Of a stretch of 64,000 nucleotides of DNA, positions 9,434-18,178 are shown piece after piece; the first letter of the stretch is position 1, and every line of letters begins with the position of its first letter. Made by a program: the position numbers and the translations under genes. The stretch is from assembly GCA_030145305.1 (NCBI GenBank), contig JAQYVX010000009.1:1-64000 (forward strand), written 5' to 3'. The notes under the pieces were generated by a model. It did no database searches. It was not told where the DNA came from and saw only the letters and a list, made by a program, of their open reading frames with translations. Source of the DNA: Halarcobacter sp. Lineage in GTDB: Bacteria; Campylobacterota; Campylobacteria; Campylobacterales; Arcobacteraceae.

Positions 9434-9723
9434 TGTCAAAAGTAACACTCTCAGATTTTATTATCTCTGTAGTTGAGCTAATAGAAGCTCAAATTGATGA
9501 GATTAAAATATCATTTGAAAATAGTGCAAAAGGGCTTATACTTTTATTTGTATCAGCCCTACTATTTTTTACTGGTATTATATTTTTATTATTAGGTATA
9601 AAAGTAGCTATAGAGTTTTATTTAGGTGAAGTATTTGCTTATATACTAACTGCTGTTATAACACTTTTTACAAGTTTTATTATAATGAAAGTTGCCTCAT
9701 GGAAAACACAGCACAAAAAATAA
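9433..9723 (+). CDS. YqjE-like / holin-superfamily membrane protein
   Basis: 96 aa. An amphipathic N-terminus (about 1-35) is followed by two hydrophobic helices at about 36-58 and 66-86. The pattern FENSAKGLILLFVSALLFFTGIIFLLLGI fits the YqjE/putative phage holin III group. No phage genes are nearby, so the holin name is only a fold label. It overlaps its neighbours by 1 base upstream and 25 bases downstream, so the genes are translationally coupled. Confidence 0.65.
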   Translation: MSKVTLSDFIISVVELIEAQIDEIKISFENSAKGLILLFVSALLFFTGIIFLLLGIKVAIEFYLGEVFAYILTAVITLFTSFIIMKVASWKTQHKK

Positions 9724-9947
9724 AAAAACTAGAAGAAGTGATTTGTCTTTTAGAAGGAAATCAAAAACCTAAGAAAAAACTTACTCTTGAAGCTGCAAAA
9801 ATAAGATTAAAAGCAAGAGATCCAGGTTTTGATATTAAAGAATCTATATCTTATCTCAATAAAGGTTCAAAAAAAGAAATACTAATTTCTTTTTTAAATG
9901 AAAACTATTTAACTCCATATTTGATAAAACTTATAAATAAACTATAA
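9699..9947 (+). CDS. small basic soluble protein, YqjK position
   Basis: 82 aa, lysine-rich, with no membrane segment or signal peptide. The N-terminal helix KIKKLEEVICLLEGNQ is followed by basic segments. I do not recognise the family by sequence. Its position after YqjD- and YqjE-like genes and the 25-base overlap with the preceding frame suggest it works with them, as YqjK is placed in enterobacteria. Confidence 0.55.
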   Translation: MENTAQKIKKLEEVICLLEGNQKPKKKLTLEAAKIRLKARDPGFDIKESISYLNKGSKKEILISFLNENYLTPYLIKLINKL

Positions 9948-9957
9948 ATAGTATTTA

Positions 9958-10479
9958 TTAATTTTGCTTTAATGATAAAAATAACTGTTTATACAACTCT
10001 TTATATTCATTATCCAATAAAGGTTTTTCTTGAGACATCAATAAAAGTCTTAACTCTTTTTCACCTTCTCTAAATGGTATTTGATAGTGTTCATAATTAT
10101 TTACAACAAAATTAAATTTTTCATAAAATTTTAATCTTTTTTCACTAATTTTATCCGTAATAGGTTCTATTTCTAAAACAATATTTTCATTATCTTCAAT
10201 AAATTTTTCTAAAATTTTAGAACCATAAGATTGACCTCGTAAACTGCTATTTATTGCAAAATGTTCTAAAAAAGTATATGAAGATATTTTCCAATAAAAA
10301 ACAATAGAAAGTAAAATATCATTCTTTATATAGCAAAGCATTTTATAATTTTTTTTATTTAATAATTGCTCTTGTTCCTCTAAAGTTCTTCTTTCTTCAA
10401 GAGGAAAAGATTCTATATATAACTGCCATGCTTTATTAAAAAAGGGGTCGTTTTTATTTTTAAGATAAATTGAATTCAA
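9958..10479 (-). CDS. GNAT-family N-acetyltransferase
   Basis: 173 aa. The central part fits GNAT: FLEHFAINSSLRGQSYGSKILEKFI is the acetyl-CoA-binding strand-turn-helix (LRGQSYGSKIL for R/Q-x-x-G-x-G/A), followed by LEIEPI and an RLKFYEKFNFV motif near the end. The acceptor is unknown. It starts 16 bases after the end of the MarR gene on the same strand, so the two form a pair. Confidence 0.8.
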   Translation of the reverse strand: MNSIYLKNKNDPFFNKAWQLYIESFPLEERRTLEEQEQLLNKKNYKMLCYIKNDILLSIVFYWKISSYTFLEHFAINSSLRGQSYGSKILEKFIEDNENIVLEIEPITDKISEKRLKFYEKFNFVVNNYEHYQIPFREGEKELRLLLMSQEKPLLDNEYKELYKQLFLSLKQN

Positions 10480-10495
10480 GATAAGCTCCGTATAA

Positions 10496-10915
10496 TTAAT
10501 TTAAAGAATCAAGATAGGTATAAATTTCTTCTTGACTTTTAATATATTTATCTAATTCTTTTTTTCCAATACGTTTAGCTAAATTCTCTTCAATCTGCTC
10601 AATATAACTAATTGTTAATAAAATTAATTTATCGCTTTTTGGTGTTAGTTGAATAGATTTTTCTTTTTGATTTTCTAAAATCAAAGTAATATAAGCATAG
10701 TCTTCAAGTTTTTTTATATTTTTATACATAGCTTGACGTGAATATCCAACTTTTTTTGCTAGTTGGGAAGCTGTAATTTTTTTATTTTCTAGAATGTACG
10801 GAAAGAGAATAATTAGAGATTCACTTAGACCATCAAAGCCTTCTTCTTCTAATTTTTGTAATATTAACTTATTAAAAATCTTACTCATTTCAAGAGATAA
10901 AAAGCATAAAGACAT
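10496..10915 (-). CDS. MarR-type transcriptional regulator
   Basis: 139 aa with a winged helix: ITASQLAKKVGYSRQAMYKNIKKLEDYAYITLILENQKEKSIQLTP is the HTH plus wing. The start at 10915 has an AGG 9 bases upstream, whereas the alternative ATG at 10888 lacks a ribosome site. It probably controls the GNAT gene it precedes and its own promoter (TATACT about 60 bases upstream). The ligand is unknown. Confidence 0.75.
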   Translation of the reverse strand: MSLCFLSLEMSKIFNKLILQKLEEEGFDGLSESLIILFPYILENKKITASQLAKKVGYSRQAMYKNIKKLEDYAYITLILENQKEKSIQLTPKSDKLILLTISYIEQIEENLAKRIGKKELDKYIKSQEEIYTYLDSLN

Positions 10916-11117
10916 TGTAAACCTAACTGATGAAAATTTATTTTTAAGCTATATTTTTATAGATAAAATATATATAAGTATAACATGAAATACCTTTTAC
11001 AAAGAGGCTTTTCATTTATTAAGCGATCTCTTCTTTTTTCTCCTAAACTTAAATTTTATATCTAATATAAAAGCACAATTTTTATTTTAATTAGCATATG
11101 TTAAATTACGGTTAACG

Positions 11118-11142
11118 AAATAGGACAATATTTGTCCTATTT
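11118..11142. promoter_or_regulatory. perfect 25-bp palindromic operator of the suf operon
   Basis: Left arm AAATAGGACAA, 3-base centre TAT, right arm TTGTCCTATTT, a perfect inverted repeat. It ends 17 bases before the sufB ATG, just upstream of the AAGGAG ribosome site, and thus probably near or just after the transcription start. A near copy lies at the nifSU promoter (3968-3992). It does not match the Fur, IscR or PerR boxes I know. Confidence 0.75.
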
Positions 11143-11158
11143 AAAAAAGGAGCTTAAG

Positions 11159-12595
11159 ATGAGCGACAATAAACAAATTAAAGAAATATTAAATAAAGAA
11201 TATAAACTTGGATTTGAGACACTTGTTCAAAGTGATACTTTTCCTGTAGGTTTAAATGAAAATGTAATTAAAGCAATATCAAAAAAGAAAAATGAGCCGT
11301 CATGGCTTTTAGATTTTAGATTAAAAGCTTATAAAAAATGGCAAAAAATGGAAGAACCTACTTGGGCAAATTTGAAATATCCTAAAATAAATTATCAAGA
11401 TATTGCATACTATTCTGCACCAAAAAAAGCTCTTGATTCTTTAGATGAAGTTGATCCCGAGATTTTAAAAACATATGAAAAATTAGGAATTCCATTAGAA
11501 GAACAAAAAATGCTAGCTGGCGTTGCAGTTGATGCTGTATTTGATTCAGTTTCAGTTAAAACAACTTTTCAAGCTGAGCTTGAAAAACTAGGAATTATAT
11601 TTTGTTCAATCTCAGATGCAGCACATAAGCATCCAGAAATTTTAAAAAAATATTTAGCTTCTGTTGTTAGCATGACAGATAACTATTTTGCAGCTTTAAA
11701 CTCTGCTGTTTTTACAGATGGAAGTTTTGTATATATTCCACCAAATACTAGATGTCCCATGGAATTATCAACTTATTTTAGAATAAACGCATTAAATACA
11801 GGACAATTTGAAAGAACCATAATTATCTGTGATGAAAACTCTTATGTTTCATACAACGAAGGCTGTTCAGCTCCAAGTAGAGATGAAAGACAACTTCACG
11901 CAGCAGTTGTTGAGCTTATTGCACTTGATAATGCTCAAATAAAATACTCAACAATTCAAAACTGGTATCCAGGTGATGAACAAGGTAAAGGCGGAATTTT
12001 AAATTTTGTTACAAAAAGAGGATTATGTCAAGGTGAAAATTCAAAAATTTCATGGACACAAGTAGAAACAGGTTCTTCTTTAACATGGAAATATCCTTCA
12101 TGTGTATTAAAAGGAAAAAATTCAGTTGGAGAATTTTATTCAGTTGCAATTTCAAGTAAAGCTCAACAAGCTGATACTGGAACAAAAATGATTCATATAG
12201 GTGAAAATACAAAGTCAACTATTATCTCAAAAGGTATTTCTGCAATGCACGGAGTAAATGCTTATAGAGGCTTAGTAAGAGTTGGTAAAAAAGCAAAAAA
12301 TGCTAGAAATATTTCAGAATGTGATTCCCTTTTAATTGGGAACAAAAGTAAAGCACACACTTATCCATATCATGAAATAAAAAATTCAAGTGCAAATATA
12401 GAACATGAAGCAACCACTTCTAAAATATCTGATGAACAATTATTCTATTTATCTCAAAGAGGAATAGATGAAGAAGATGCAATTGCTATGATTGTAAACG
12501 GCTTTTGTAAAGAAGTATTAAAAGAACTACCAATGGAATTTGCAGCAGAAGCTAAAGAGCTTTTAAGTATTTCACTTGAAGGTAGTGTTGGATAA
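11159..12595 (+). CDS. sufB: SufB, Fe-S assembly scaffold subunit
   Basis: 478 aa from the ATG at 11159, chosen for GGAG 8 bases upstream; a TTG in the operator would add nine residues. Seen: family blocks FIPPN-like [51 protein letters not shown] and [17 protein letters not shown], covering the right-handed beta-helix and the conserved cysteine region. SufB forms SufBC2D, on which clusters are assembled from sulfur delivered by SufS/SufE. First gene of sufBCDSE-sufT, all in one direction with short gaps. Confidence 0.95.
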   Translation: MSDNKQIKEILNKEYKLGFETLVQSDTFPVGLNENVIKAISKKKNEPSWLLDFRLKAYKKWQKMEEPTWANLKYPKINYQDIAYYSAPKKALDSLDEVDPEILKTYEKLGIPLEEQKMLAGVAVDAVFDSVSVKTTFQAELEKLGIIFCSISDAAHKHPEILKKYLASVVSMTDNYFAALNSAVFTDGSFVYIPPNTRCPMELSTYFRINALNTGQFERTIIICDENSYVSYNEGCSAPSRDERQLHAAVVELIALDNAQIKYSTIQNWYPGDEQGKGGILNFVTKRGLCQGENSKISWTQVETGSSLTWKYPSCVLKGKNSVGEFYSVAISSKAQQADTGTKMIHIGENTKSTIISKGISAMHGVNAYRGLVRVGKKAKNARNISECDSLLIGNKSKAHTYPYHEIKNSSANIEHEATTSKISDEQLFYLSQRGIDEEDAIAMIVNGFCKEVLKELPMEFAAEAKELLSISLEGSVG

Positions 12596-12633
12596 TAAAA
12601 CAAAGAAAATAGAAGATTTAAAAGGAAGATAAG

Positions 12634-13395
12634 ATGTTATTAAATATAAAAAATTTGAATGTAAATATAGAAAATAAAGAGATTTTAAAAGGACTTGATT
12701 TAAAAATTAATCCAGGAGAAGTTCATGTTCTTATGGGACAAAATGGTACTGGAAAATCAACTCTTGTAAAAACACTAAGTGCACATTATGATTGTGAAGT
12801 AACAAATGGTGAGATTGAATATAAAGATAAAAACCTTTTAGAAATGGGAGTAGCCCAAAGAGCAAATGAGGGAATTTTCATGAGTTTTCAGAATCCAGTT
12901 GAAGTAAAAGGAGTAAATAATAGCTACTTTTTAAGAACTGCAATAAATGAAAAAAGAAAATATCATAAAGAAGAAGAACTTGATACCATGGAGTTTTTAA
13001 AGCTAACAAAAAAAGAGTTAGCAAAATATGATATAGATAAAAAACTAATGCAAAGAGATTTAAATGATGGTTTTTCAGGTGGAGAAAAGAAAAGAAATGA
13101 ATTAGTTCAACTTCTACTTTTAAAACCTGATTTAATCATGTTAGATGAGATTGATTCAGGATTAGATGTTGATGCTGTTAAAGTTGTAGCAAAAGTTGTT
13201 AATGACTTATTAAAAGATAAAAATAGATCACTTCTAATGATTACTCATTATGATAAATTGTTAAGTCATATAAAACCTGATTTTGTACATATTCTAAAAG
13301 ATGGGAAAATAGTAAAAACTGGTGATTATAGTTTAGCACTTGAACTTGATAGCAAAGGTTATGAAGCAATAGGGATAGAAGATGAAACTAATTAA
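12634..13395 (+). CDS. sufC: SufC, Fe-S assembly ATPase
   Basis: 253 aa soluble ABC-type ATPase. Walker A GQNGTGKSTL, signature FSGGEKKRNE and Walker B LIMLDEIDSGLD are all present, and the SufC-specific MSFQNPVEVKGV block follows the Q-loop region. It powers conformational change of the SufB-SufD scaffold. SD AAAGGAAG precedes the ATG, and the 3' end overlaps sufD by 14 bases. Confidence 0.95.
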   Translation: MLLNIKNLNVNIENKEILKGLDLKINPGEVHVLMGQNGTGKSTLVKTLSAHYDCEVTNGEIEYKDKNLLEMGVAQRANEGIFMSFQNPVEVKGVNNSYFLRTAINEKRKYHKEEELDTMEFLKLTKKELAKYDIDKKLMQRDLNDGFSGGEKKRNELVQLLLLKPDLIMLDEIDSGLDVDAVKVVAKVVNDLLKDKNRSLLMITHYDKLLSHIKPDFVHILKDGKIVKTGDYSLALELDSKGYEAIGIEDETN

Positions 13396-14257
13396 TTTTA
13401 ATAAAAATAATATTGATAAAGCTATTAATGAGCTTGTTATAGATAAAAATACAAATGAACCAATTATTATAATTCATGATTTAAATAAAAAGAATACAAA
13501 AGATGAAACAAGCTTAAAAATAAAAATAAAAGAGAATATAAACGCCTCTTTTATTGAAGTTTTTATAAATAATAAAGAGCAAAAAAAAGAACATAGTTTT
13601 AAAAGAGAATTTGAAGTAGAAGGAAATGCAAGTTTAGAGTATTTAAAATATCAAGATATAAATGAAAACACAAGTTTAAACATTGATTCAAATATTACTT
13701 TAAAACAAAATGCAAAAATAAATATTACAAACTTTGAATTAGGGCTAGGTATTAATAAAAACAATTTTAATACAAATTTAGATGAAGAGAATTCAAACTT
13801 AAATATTTTTGGACTTGTAAAATTGTATGAAAAAAGTAATTCATATTCAATATTTAATACAGTTCATAATGCGAAAAATTGTTCAAGTAATGTTTCATAT
13901 AAACACTCTCTTCATGATGCTTCAAAAGCTATTTATGAAGCAAAATCTATTGTAAATGAAGAAGCTTTATATTCAAAAGTATTGCAAAATTCAAATACAA
14001 TTTTATTAAGTGATGATGTTGTTATTTTTGCAAGGCCACATTTAGAAATAAATATAGATGAATTAGAAGCTAGTCATGGGGCTACAACTGGAAGTTTAGA
14101 TAAAGAGCAACTTCTTTATTTACAAGCAAGAGGAATACCTTTAAACAAAGCATATGAGATGTTATTAAAAGCATTTGAAAATGAAGTTTACGATAATATT
14201 AAAGACTTAAAAATAAAAGAATTTGTTACAAAATTCAAAAAGAGTGATTATGTTTAA
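13382..14257 (+). CDS. sufD: SufD, scaffold partner of SufB (short form)
   Basis: 291 aa, well below the roughly 420 residues of E. coli SufD. The C-terminal SufB/D core is recognisable: SYKHSLHDASKAIYEAKSIV, ARPHLEINIDELEASHGATTG (conserved histidines) and LDKEQLLYLQARGIP. The N-terminal part is reduced and lysine/asparagine-rich. It pairs with SufB in the SufBC2D complex. It overlaps sufC by 14 bases and sufS by 8 bases. Confidence 0.9.
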   Translation: MKLINFNKNNIDKAINELVIDKNTNEPIIIIHDLNKKNTKDETSLKIKIKENINASFIEVFINNKEQKKEHSFKREFEVEGNASLEYLKYQDINENTSLNIDSNITLKQNAKINITNFELGLGINKNNFNTNLDEENSNLNIFGLVKLYEKSNSYSIFNTVHNAKNCSSNVSYKHSLHDASKAIYEAKSIVNEEALYSKVLQNSNTILLSDDVVIFARPHLEINIDELEASHGATTGSLDKEQLLYLQARGIPLNKAYEMLLKAFENEVYDNIKDLKIKEFVTKFKKSDYV

Positions 14258-15431
14258 AAAAGATTTCCCATATTTTCAAAATAATGAAATAGCTTATTTA
14301 GATAATGCAGCAACTACACATAAACCAAAAGAAGTAATTGATTCACAAAGTGAGTATTATGAAAAATATTGTGCAAATACACATAGAAGTTCTTTTGGTC
14401 ATGCAAATAAAGCAACACAAAAATATGAAGAGTCTAGAAAAATATTAAAAGAATTTATAAATGCAAAATTAAATGAAGAAATAATTTTTACAAAAGGTGT
14501 AACAGAGTCTATAAATTTCATAGCCTCTTCTTTTGTAAAAAACTTTAAAACTGTTATTATTTCATCGCTTGAACATCATTCAAATATAGTTCCTTGGCAT
14601 ATGCAAGGAAGAAAACTAGGTGATGGTTTAGCTGTTGTAAATTGCAATAAAAACTTAGATTTTGATTTTGAACATTTTGAACAACTTTTAAAAGAGAATC
14701 CAAAGGCTTTTGTATCAATAACACACATTTCAAATGCCTTTGGGAAAATCCATGATATAAAAGCTATTATAGAACTTGCACACAAATATAAAGCAGTTGT
14801 TATGATAGATGGTGCTCAAAGTTTGGCTCACATAAAAGTAGATATGCAAGAGCTTGATGTGGATTTTTTCGCAATTTCTGGACATAAAACATTTGCACCA
14901 ACAGGAGTTGGAGCTATATATGTAAAACAAAAGTATTTAAAGAACCTAGAAGCATATCAAACAGGAGGAGCAACAATAAATCAAGTTGATTTTAATAGTT
15001 CAACACTACTTGATTCTCCTTATAAATTTGAAGCTGGAACGCAAAATATAGCAGGAATTATTGGTTTTGGTACTGCTTTACAATATCTAACTAGAGTAGG
15101 ATATGAAAATATTGAAATAATTGAAAAAGATGTATTTAACTATTTAGATAAAGAACTAAAAAAAATTCCAAATATTATATTTTATAATGATATAGAAGAC
15201 TCTATAGGAAGTAGAAGTTTTAATTTTGAAAATATAACTCCTGATGATATTGGAATCTTAGTTGATAAAATGGGAGTTTCATTAAGAGTTGGACACCATT
15301 GTGCTCAACCCATTATGAAAAAATTAGGAATCAAAGGAACAATTAGAGTTTCTCTTTCTTTTTATAATGATTATAATGATATAAATAATTTAATAAATGC
15401 ATTAAAAAAAGCACTTAGTATGCTTCAATAA
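14250..15431 (+). CDS. sufS: SufS, cysteine desulfurase (group II)
   Basis: About 393 aa from the ATG at 14250, where the family N-terminus FKKDFPYF begins. The PLP lysine lies in SGHKTFAPTGVGAIYV. The persulfide cysteine is in LRVGHHCAQPIMKKLG, the RxGHHCA block of the SufS/CsdA class, distinct from the group I loop of NifS in this window. It takes sulfur from cysteine and hands it to SufE. It overlaps the sufD stop by 8 bases. Confidence 0.95.
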   Translation: MFKKDFPYFQNNEIAYLDNAATTHKPKEVIDSQSEYYEKYCANTHRSSFGHANKATQKYEESRKILKEFINAKLNEEIIFTKGVTESINFIASSFVKNFKTVIISSLEHHSNIVPWHMQGRKLGDGLAVVNCNKNLDFDFEHFEQLLKENPKAFVSITHISNAFGKIHDIKAIIELAHKYKAVVMIDGAQSLAHIKVDMQELDVDFFAISGHKTFAPTGVGAIYVKQKYLKNLEAYQTGGATINQVDFNSSTLLDSPYKFEAGTQNIAGIIGFGTALQYLTRVGYENIEIIEKDVFNYLDKELKKIPNIIFYNDIEDSIGSRSFNFENITPDDIGILVDKMGVSLRVGHHCAQPIMKKLGIKGTIRVSLSFYNDYNDINNLINALKKALSMLQ

Positions 15432-15478
15432 AAAGTGAAATGAAGTATAAAATATAAAAGAGAATGAAAAGGTAGAAG

Positions 15479-15898
15479 ATGAGTGAAAATTTAAGTATAG
15501 CAAATAAAATTTCAAGAATAAAAGATGATTTAGATTTTTTTGAAGATGAATTACAAAAATATGAATATATTATTGATTTAGGGAAAAAATTAGAACCTTT
15601 TGAAGATGAAGATAAAATCCCAGAAAATATAGTTCATGGATGTACTTCTCAAGTTTGGTTAGTTTGCCAAAAGAAAGAGGACAAACTAATCTTTAAAGGT
15701 ACTTCAGAAGCCGTTATTGTAAAAGGTTTAGTTTATATAATTTTAGAGATATTTTCAAATAATACAATTGAAGAATTAAAAAATGCAGATATGGATTTAG
15801 TTTACGAATTAGGTCTTTCAGAAGTTATTACTCCAAATAGGCAAAGTGGAGTAATTGGAATGATTAAAAAAATAAAAGAGTATGCAATAACTGCCTAA
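15479..15898 (+). CDS. sufE: SufE, sulfur acceptor for SufS
   Basis: 139 aa. The acceptor cysteine is in IVHGCTSQVWLVCQ (the family GC-x-S-x-VW block), and the start of the protein (ISRIKDDLDFFEDELQKYEYIIDLGKKLEPF) matches SufE. It enhances SufS and carries the persulfide to SufB. AAAAGGTAGA precedes the ATG. Confidence 0.95.
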   Translation: MSENLSIANKISRIKDDLDFFEDELQKYEYIIDLGKKLEPFEDEDKIPENIVHGCTSQVWLVCQKKEDKLIFKGTSEAVIVKGLVYIILEIFSNNTIEELKNADMDLVYELGLSEVITPNRQSGVIGMIKKIKEYAITA

Positions 15899-15921
15899 TA
15901 ACAAAATGCGAAGGAAATAAA

Positions 15922-16281
15922 ATGTCACAAATAGAAAAAGAAAAAAATGATAGCTTCGAAACATTAAGAGAAGAAACAATTAAAAGATTAAAAAATGTAT
16001 TTGATCCAGAAATTCCTGTAAATATTTATGATTTAGGATTAATTTACTCAATAGATTTTTCAGTAATAGATAACTATACACATGCAAAAGTTAAAATGAC
16101 CCTAACCTCTCCATCTTGCCCTGTTGCAGAAAGTTTACTAGAACAAGTAAGATATGTAACTTTAAGTGTAGATCAAATTGATGAAGCTGTTGTAGATTTA
16201 GTTTTTGATCCACCTTGGGATACTAATATGATGAGTGAAGATGCGAATGATGTTATGGCAGCATCAGGAGCTGCAATTTAA
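15922..16281 (+). CDS. sufT: SufT / MIP18-family (DUF59) Fe-S maturation protein
   Basis: 119 aa. VFDPEIPVNIYDLGLIYSI and MTLTSPSCPVAESLLEQVR are the hallmark DUF59 blocks, with the conserved cysteine in SPSCPVA. SufT proteins aid delivery of Fe-S clusters to targets. It is the last gene of the operon, and a hairpin terminator follows 10 bases after the stop. Confidence 0.9.
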   Translation: MSQIEKEKNDSFETLREETIKRLKNVFDPEIPVNIYDLGLIYSIDFSVIDNYTHAKVKMTLTSPSCPVAESLLEQVRYVTLSVDQIDEAVVDLVFDPPWDTNMMSEDANDVMAASGAAI

Positions 16282-16291
16282 TACATAGAAT

Positions 16292-16317
16292 TTAGAGTAG
16301 GATTTAACCTACTCTAA
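16292..16317. terminator. bidirectional terminator after sufT
   Basis: TTAGAGTAGG (16292-16301), loop ATTTAA, CCTACTCTAA (16308-16317), a perfect 10-bp stem flanked by A/T runs. It serves the suf operon and possibly the convergent antiporter gene, whose stop is at the right edge. Confidence 0.8.
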
Positions 16318-16318
16318 T

Positions 16319-17644
16319 TTAGAATATATAAATAGCTGCAAACCAACCAAATATAATAAGTGGAATATTATAGTGAATAAAAGTAGGAACTACTGAATCC
16401 CAAATATGGTCATGTTGTCCATCTACATTTAGACCAGATGTTGGTCCAAGTGTACTATCAGAAGCAGGACTTCCAGCATCTCCTAAGGCAGCTGCTGTAC
16501 CTATAATAGTAATTGTTGCCATTACTGAGAAATCTAATTGCATACATAAAGGTGCATAAATAGTTGCAATAATTGGAATAGTTGAAAAAGATGAACCAAT
16601 TCCCATTGTAATAAATAAGCCAACTATTAACATAAGTAAAGCCGCCATTGATTTATTGTCTCCAATAATATCTACAATTGAAGAGACTAAAGTTTCAACT
16701 CCTCCTGTACTATTTACTACGCTTGCAAAACCATTTGCTGCAATCATAATAAAGCCAATCATACCCATCATTTTTAAACCTCTTGTAAAAAAATCTTGAG
16801 TTTCATTTACTTTTACTACACCAAAAATAATAAAGATTAAAAATCCTGCAAGTGAACCTATAATAATTGAATCAGTATATACTTGTAAGGCTAAAGCTGT
16901 TACAGCCGAAGCAATAGCAACCCAAATAAATAAAGGATTAATATCTTTTCGTTCTGATTCAACTTCTAAAATTTTGCTCACATCATAAACTCTTTTATTT
17001 TTATATGAAAAGAAAATAGCAACAAGTAAACCTAAAAACATTCCAAAAACAGGAAAGGCCATAGCAAGTGGAAGTTGAGCTGAAGTTGCTAGAACTCCTG
17101 CTTCAACTAAATTTTTTAATAAAATCTGATTTAAAAATATTCCACCAAATCCAATAGGAAGAAGCATATATGTTGCTACTAAACCAAAAGTAATAACACA
17201 AGCTACTACTCTTCTATCTATTTTAAGTTGTGCCATTGAGTGTAATAATGGAGGAATTAAAATTGGAATAAAAGCAATATGCACAGGAACAAGATTTTGA
17301 GAAGAAACAGCTGCAAGCAAAATTAGTGTTAACATCAAATACTTTATATAAATAAACTGCATAGCTGAACTACCGTTATTTATCTTTTTTATAATCATAT
17401 TTGATAATAAATCAGTAATACCTGACTTTGAGATTGCAACAGCAAAAGTACCAAGCATAACGTAACTTAGCGCTATTGTTGCACCATTTCCAAGTCCTTT
17501 ATTAAATGCATCAATTGTTTCATTTAATCCTAAGCCACCTGTTAATCCACCTACTATCGCTCCAACAATTAAAGCAATAACAATATTAACTCTCACAAGA
17601 GAAAGTAAAACCATTACGAGTACAGCAATTACTACAGAATTCAT
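16319..17644 (-). CDS. YuiF-type Na+/H+ antiporter-family (histidine?) transporter
   Basis: 441 aa with about 11-12 hydrophobic segments. The N-terminal block [27 protein letters not shown] and [19 protein letters not shown] near the C-terminus are typical of the Na+/H+ antiporter-like family that includes Bacillus YuiF. A YuiF member has been linked to histidine uptake, so the substrate may be an amino acid rather than Na+. Single gene, convergent with suf. An AT-rich region of 213 bases lies upstream. Confidence 0.75.
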   Translation of the reverse strand: MNSVVIAVLVMVLLSLVRVNIVIALIVGAIVGGLTGGLGLNETIDAFNKGLGNGATIALSYVMLGTFAVAISKSGITDLLSNMIIKKINNGSSAMQFIYIKYLMLTLILLAAVSSQNLVPVHIAFIPILIPPLLHSMAQLKIDRRVVACVITFGLVATYMLLPIGFGGIFLNQILLKNLVEAGVLATSAQLPLAMAFPVFGMFLGLLVAIFFSYKNKRVYDVSKILEVESERKDINPLFIWVAIASAVTALALQVYTDSIIIGSLAGFLIFIIFGVVKVNETQDFFTRGLKMMGMIGFIMIAANGFASVVNSTGGVETLVSSIVDIIGDNKSMAALLMLIVGLFITMGIGSSFSTIPIIATIYAPLCMQLDFSVMATITIIGTAAALGDAGSPASDSTLGPTSGLNVDGQHDHIWDSVVPTFIHYNIPLIIFGWFAAIYIF

Positions 17645-17844
17645 CTGTTTCCTTCATTATTATATTAAAATTATATATTATGTTTATATTAATTTTATTT
17701 TTGAAGCTAAGAGTTTATTTAAATTCTAGTAAGAAGCTTATTAATCAAAATAATTTTTTTATAAATTTAAAGGTAAAAATTTAAAAATAATTTTTTTATC
17801 TCATTTTTATAAGTAATAATATCAAGAAATTAATCTCTTTTTTG

Positions 17845-17850
17845 TATAAT
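17845..17850 (+). promoter_or_regulatory. -10 box placed for a leaderless mRNA
   Basis: TATAAT ends 7 bases before the ATG at 17858, so transcription would begin at or within one or two bases of the start codon. No ribosome site lies between. An earlier in-frame ATG (17849) lies inside this box and is therefore unlikely to be used. Confidence 0.55.
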
Positions 17851-17857
17851 GTTCAAC

Positions 17858-18154
17858 ATGGCAAAACATTATAAAATTCAAAAGAAAAAAACCTTACTAA
17901 GAACAGTAGTAGATATAATATTTAAAATTTTTGTATTAATAACAATTCTATTTTTCTCTTATATTCTTTATGATAAAGCAGATTTTAAAACTAATGAATT
18001 TGATTTTGATAGAAAAAAAGGAAATAGTAGAAACCAAGGCGATGCTCCTTCAAAACTAAAATGGTTTGATGATTTTAAAGGTGTTGAAAATGTCTCAGAT
18101 AAAAAGAAAAAAGAAAAAAGTTCTAGTACAGGATTTTCTTATAAAGGATTTTAA
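17858..18154 (+). CDS. small single-span membrane protein, unknown
   Basis: 98 aa. A basic N-terminus (MAKHYKIQKKKTLLR) is followed by one strongly hydrophobic helix (about residues 18-40, DIIFKIFVLITILFFSYILY) and a charged, serine-rich tail ending SSSTGFSYKGF. The topology is likely N-in with a periplasmic tail of about 55 residues. I recognise no family. The likely leaderless promoter and the strong 3' hairpin indicate a real, separately transcribed gene. Confidence 0.6.
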   Translation: MAKHYKIQKKKTLLRTVVDIIFKIFVLITILFFSYILYDKADFKTNEFDFDRKKGNSRNQGDAPSKLKWFDDFKGVENVSDKKKKEKSSSTGFSYKGF

Positions 18155-18178
18155 GAAATAGAAGAAACTTCTATTTCT
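18154..18178. terminator. bidirectional terminator between convergent genes
   Basis: AGAAATAGAAG (18154-18164), loop AAA, CTTCTATTTCT (18168-18178), an 11-bp perfect stem. It covers the stop of the small membrane protein gene and the end of the tolC-like gene. Confidence 0.75.

Noticed and set aside
9433-9723. Holin-like protein as evidence of a prophage
   Set aside because: No phage structural, lysis or integrase genes surround it, and the three-gene set matches the ElaB/YqjD-YqjE-YqjK layout.
17849-17857. ATG at 17849 as the start of the small membrane protein
   Set aside because: It lies inside the TATAAT box. The ATG at 17858 is compatible with the promoter.
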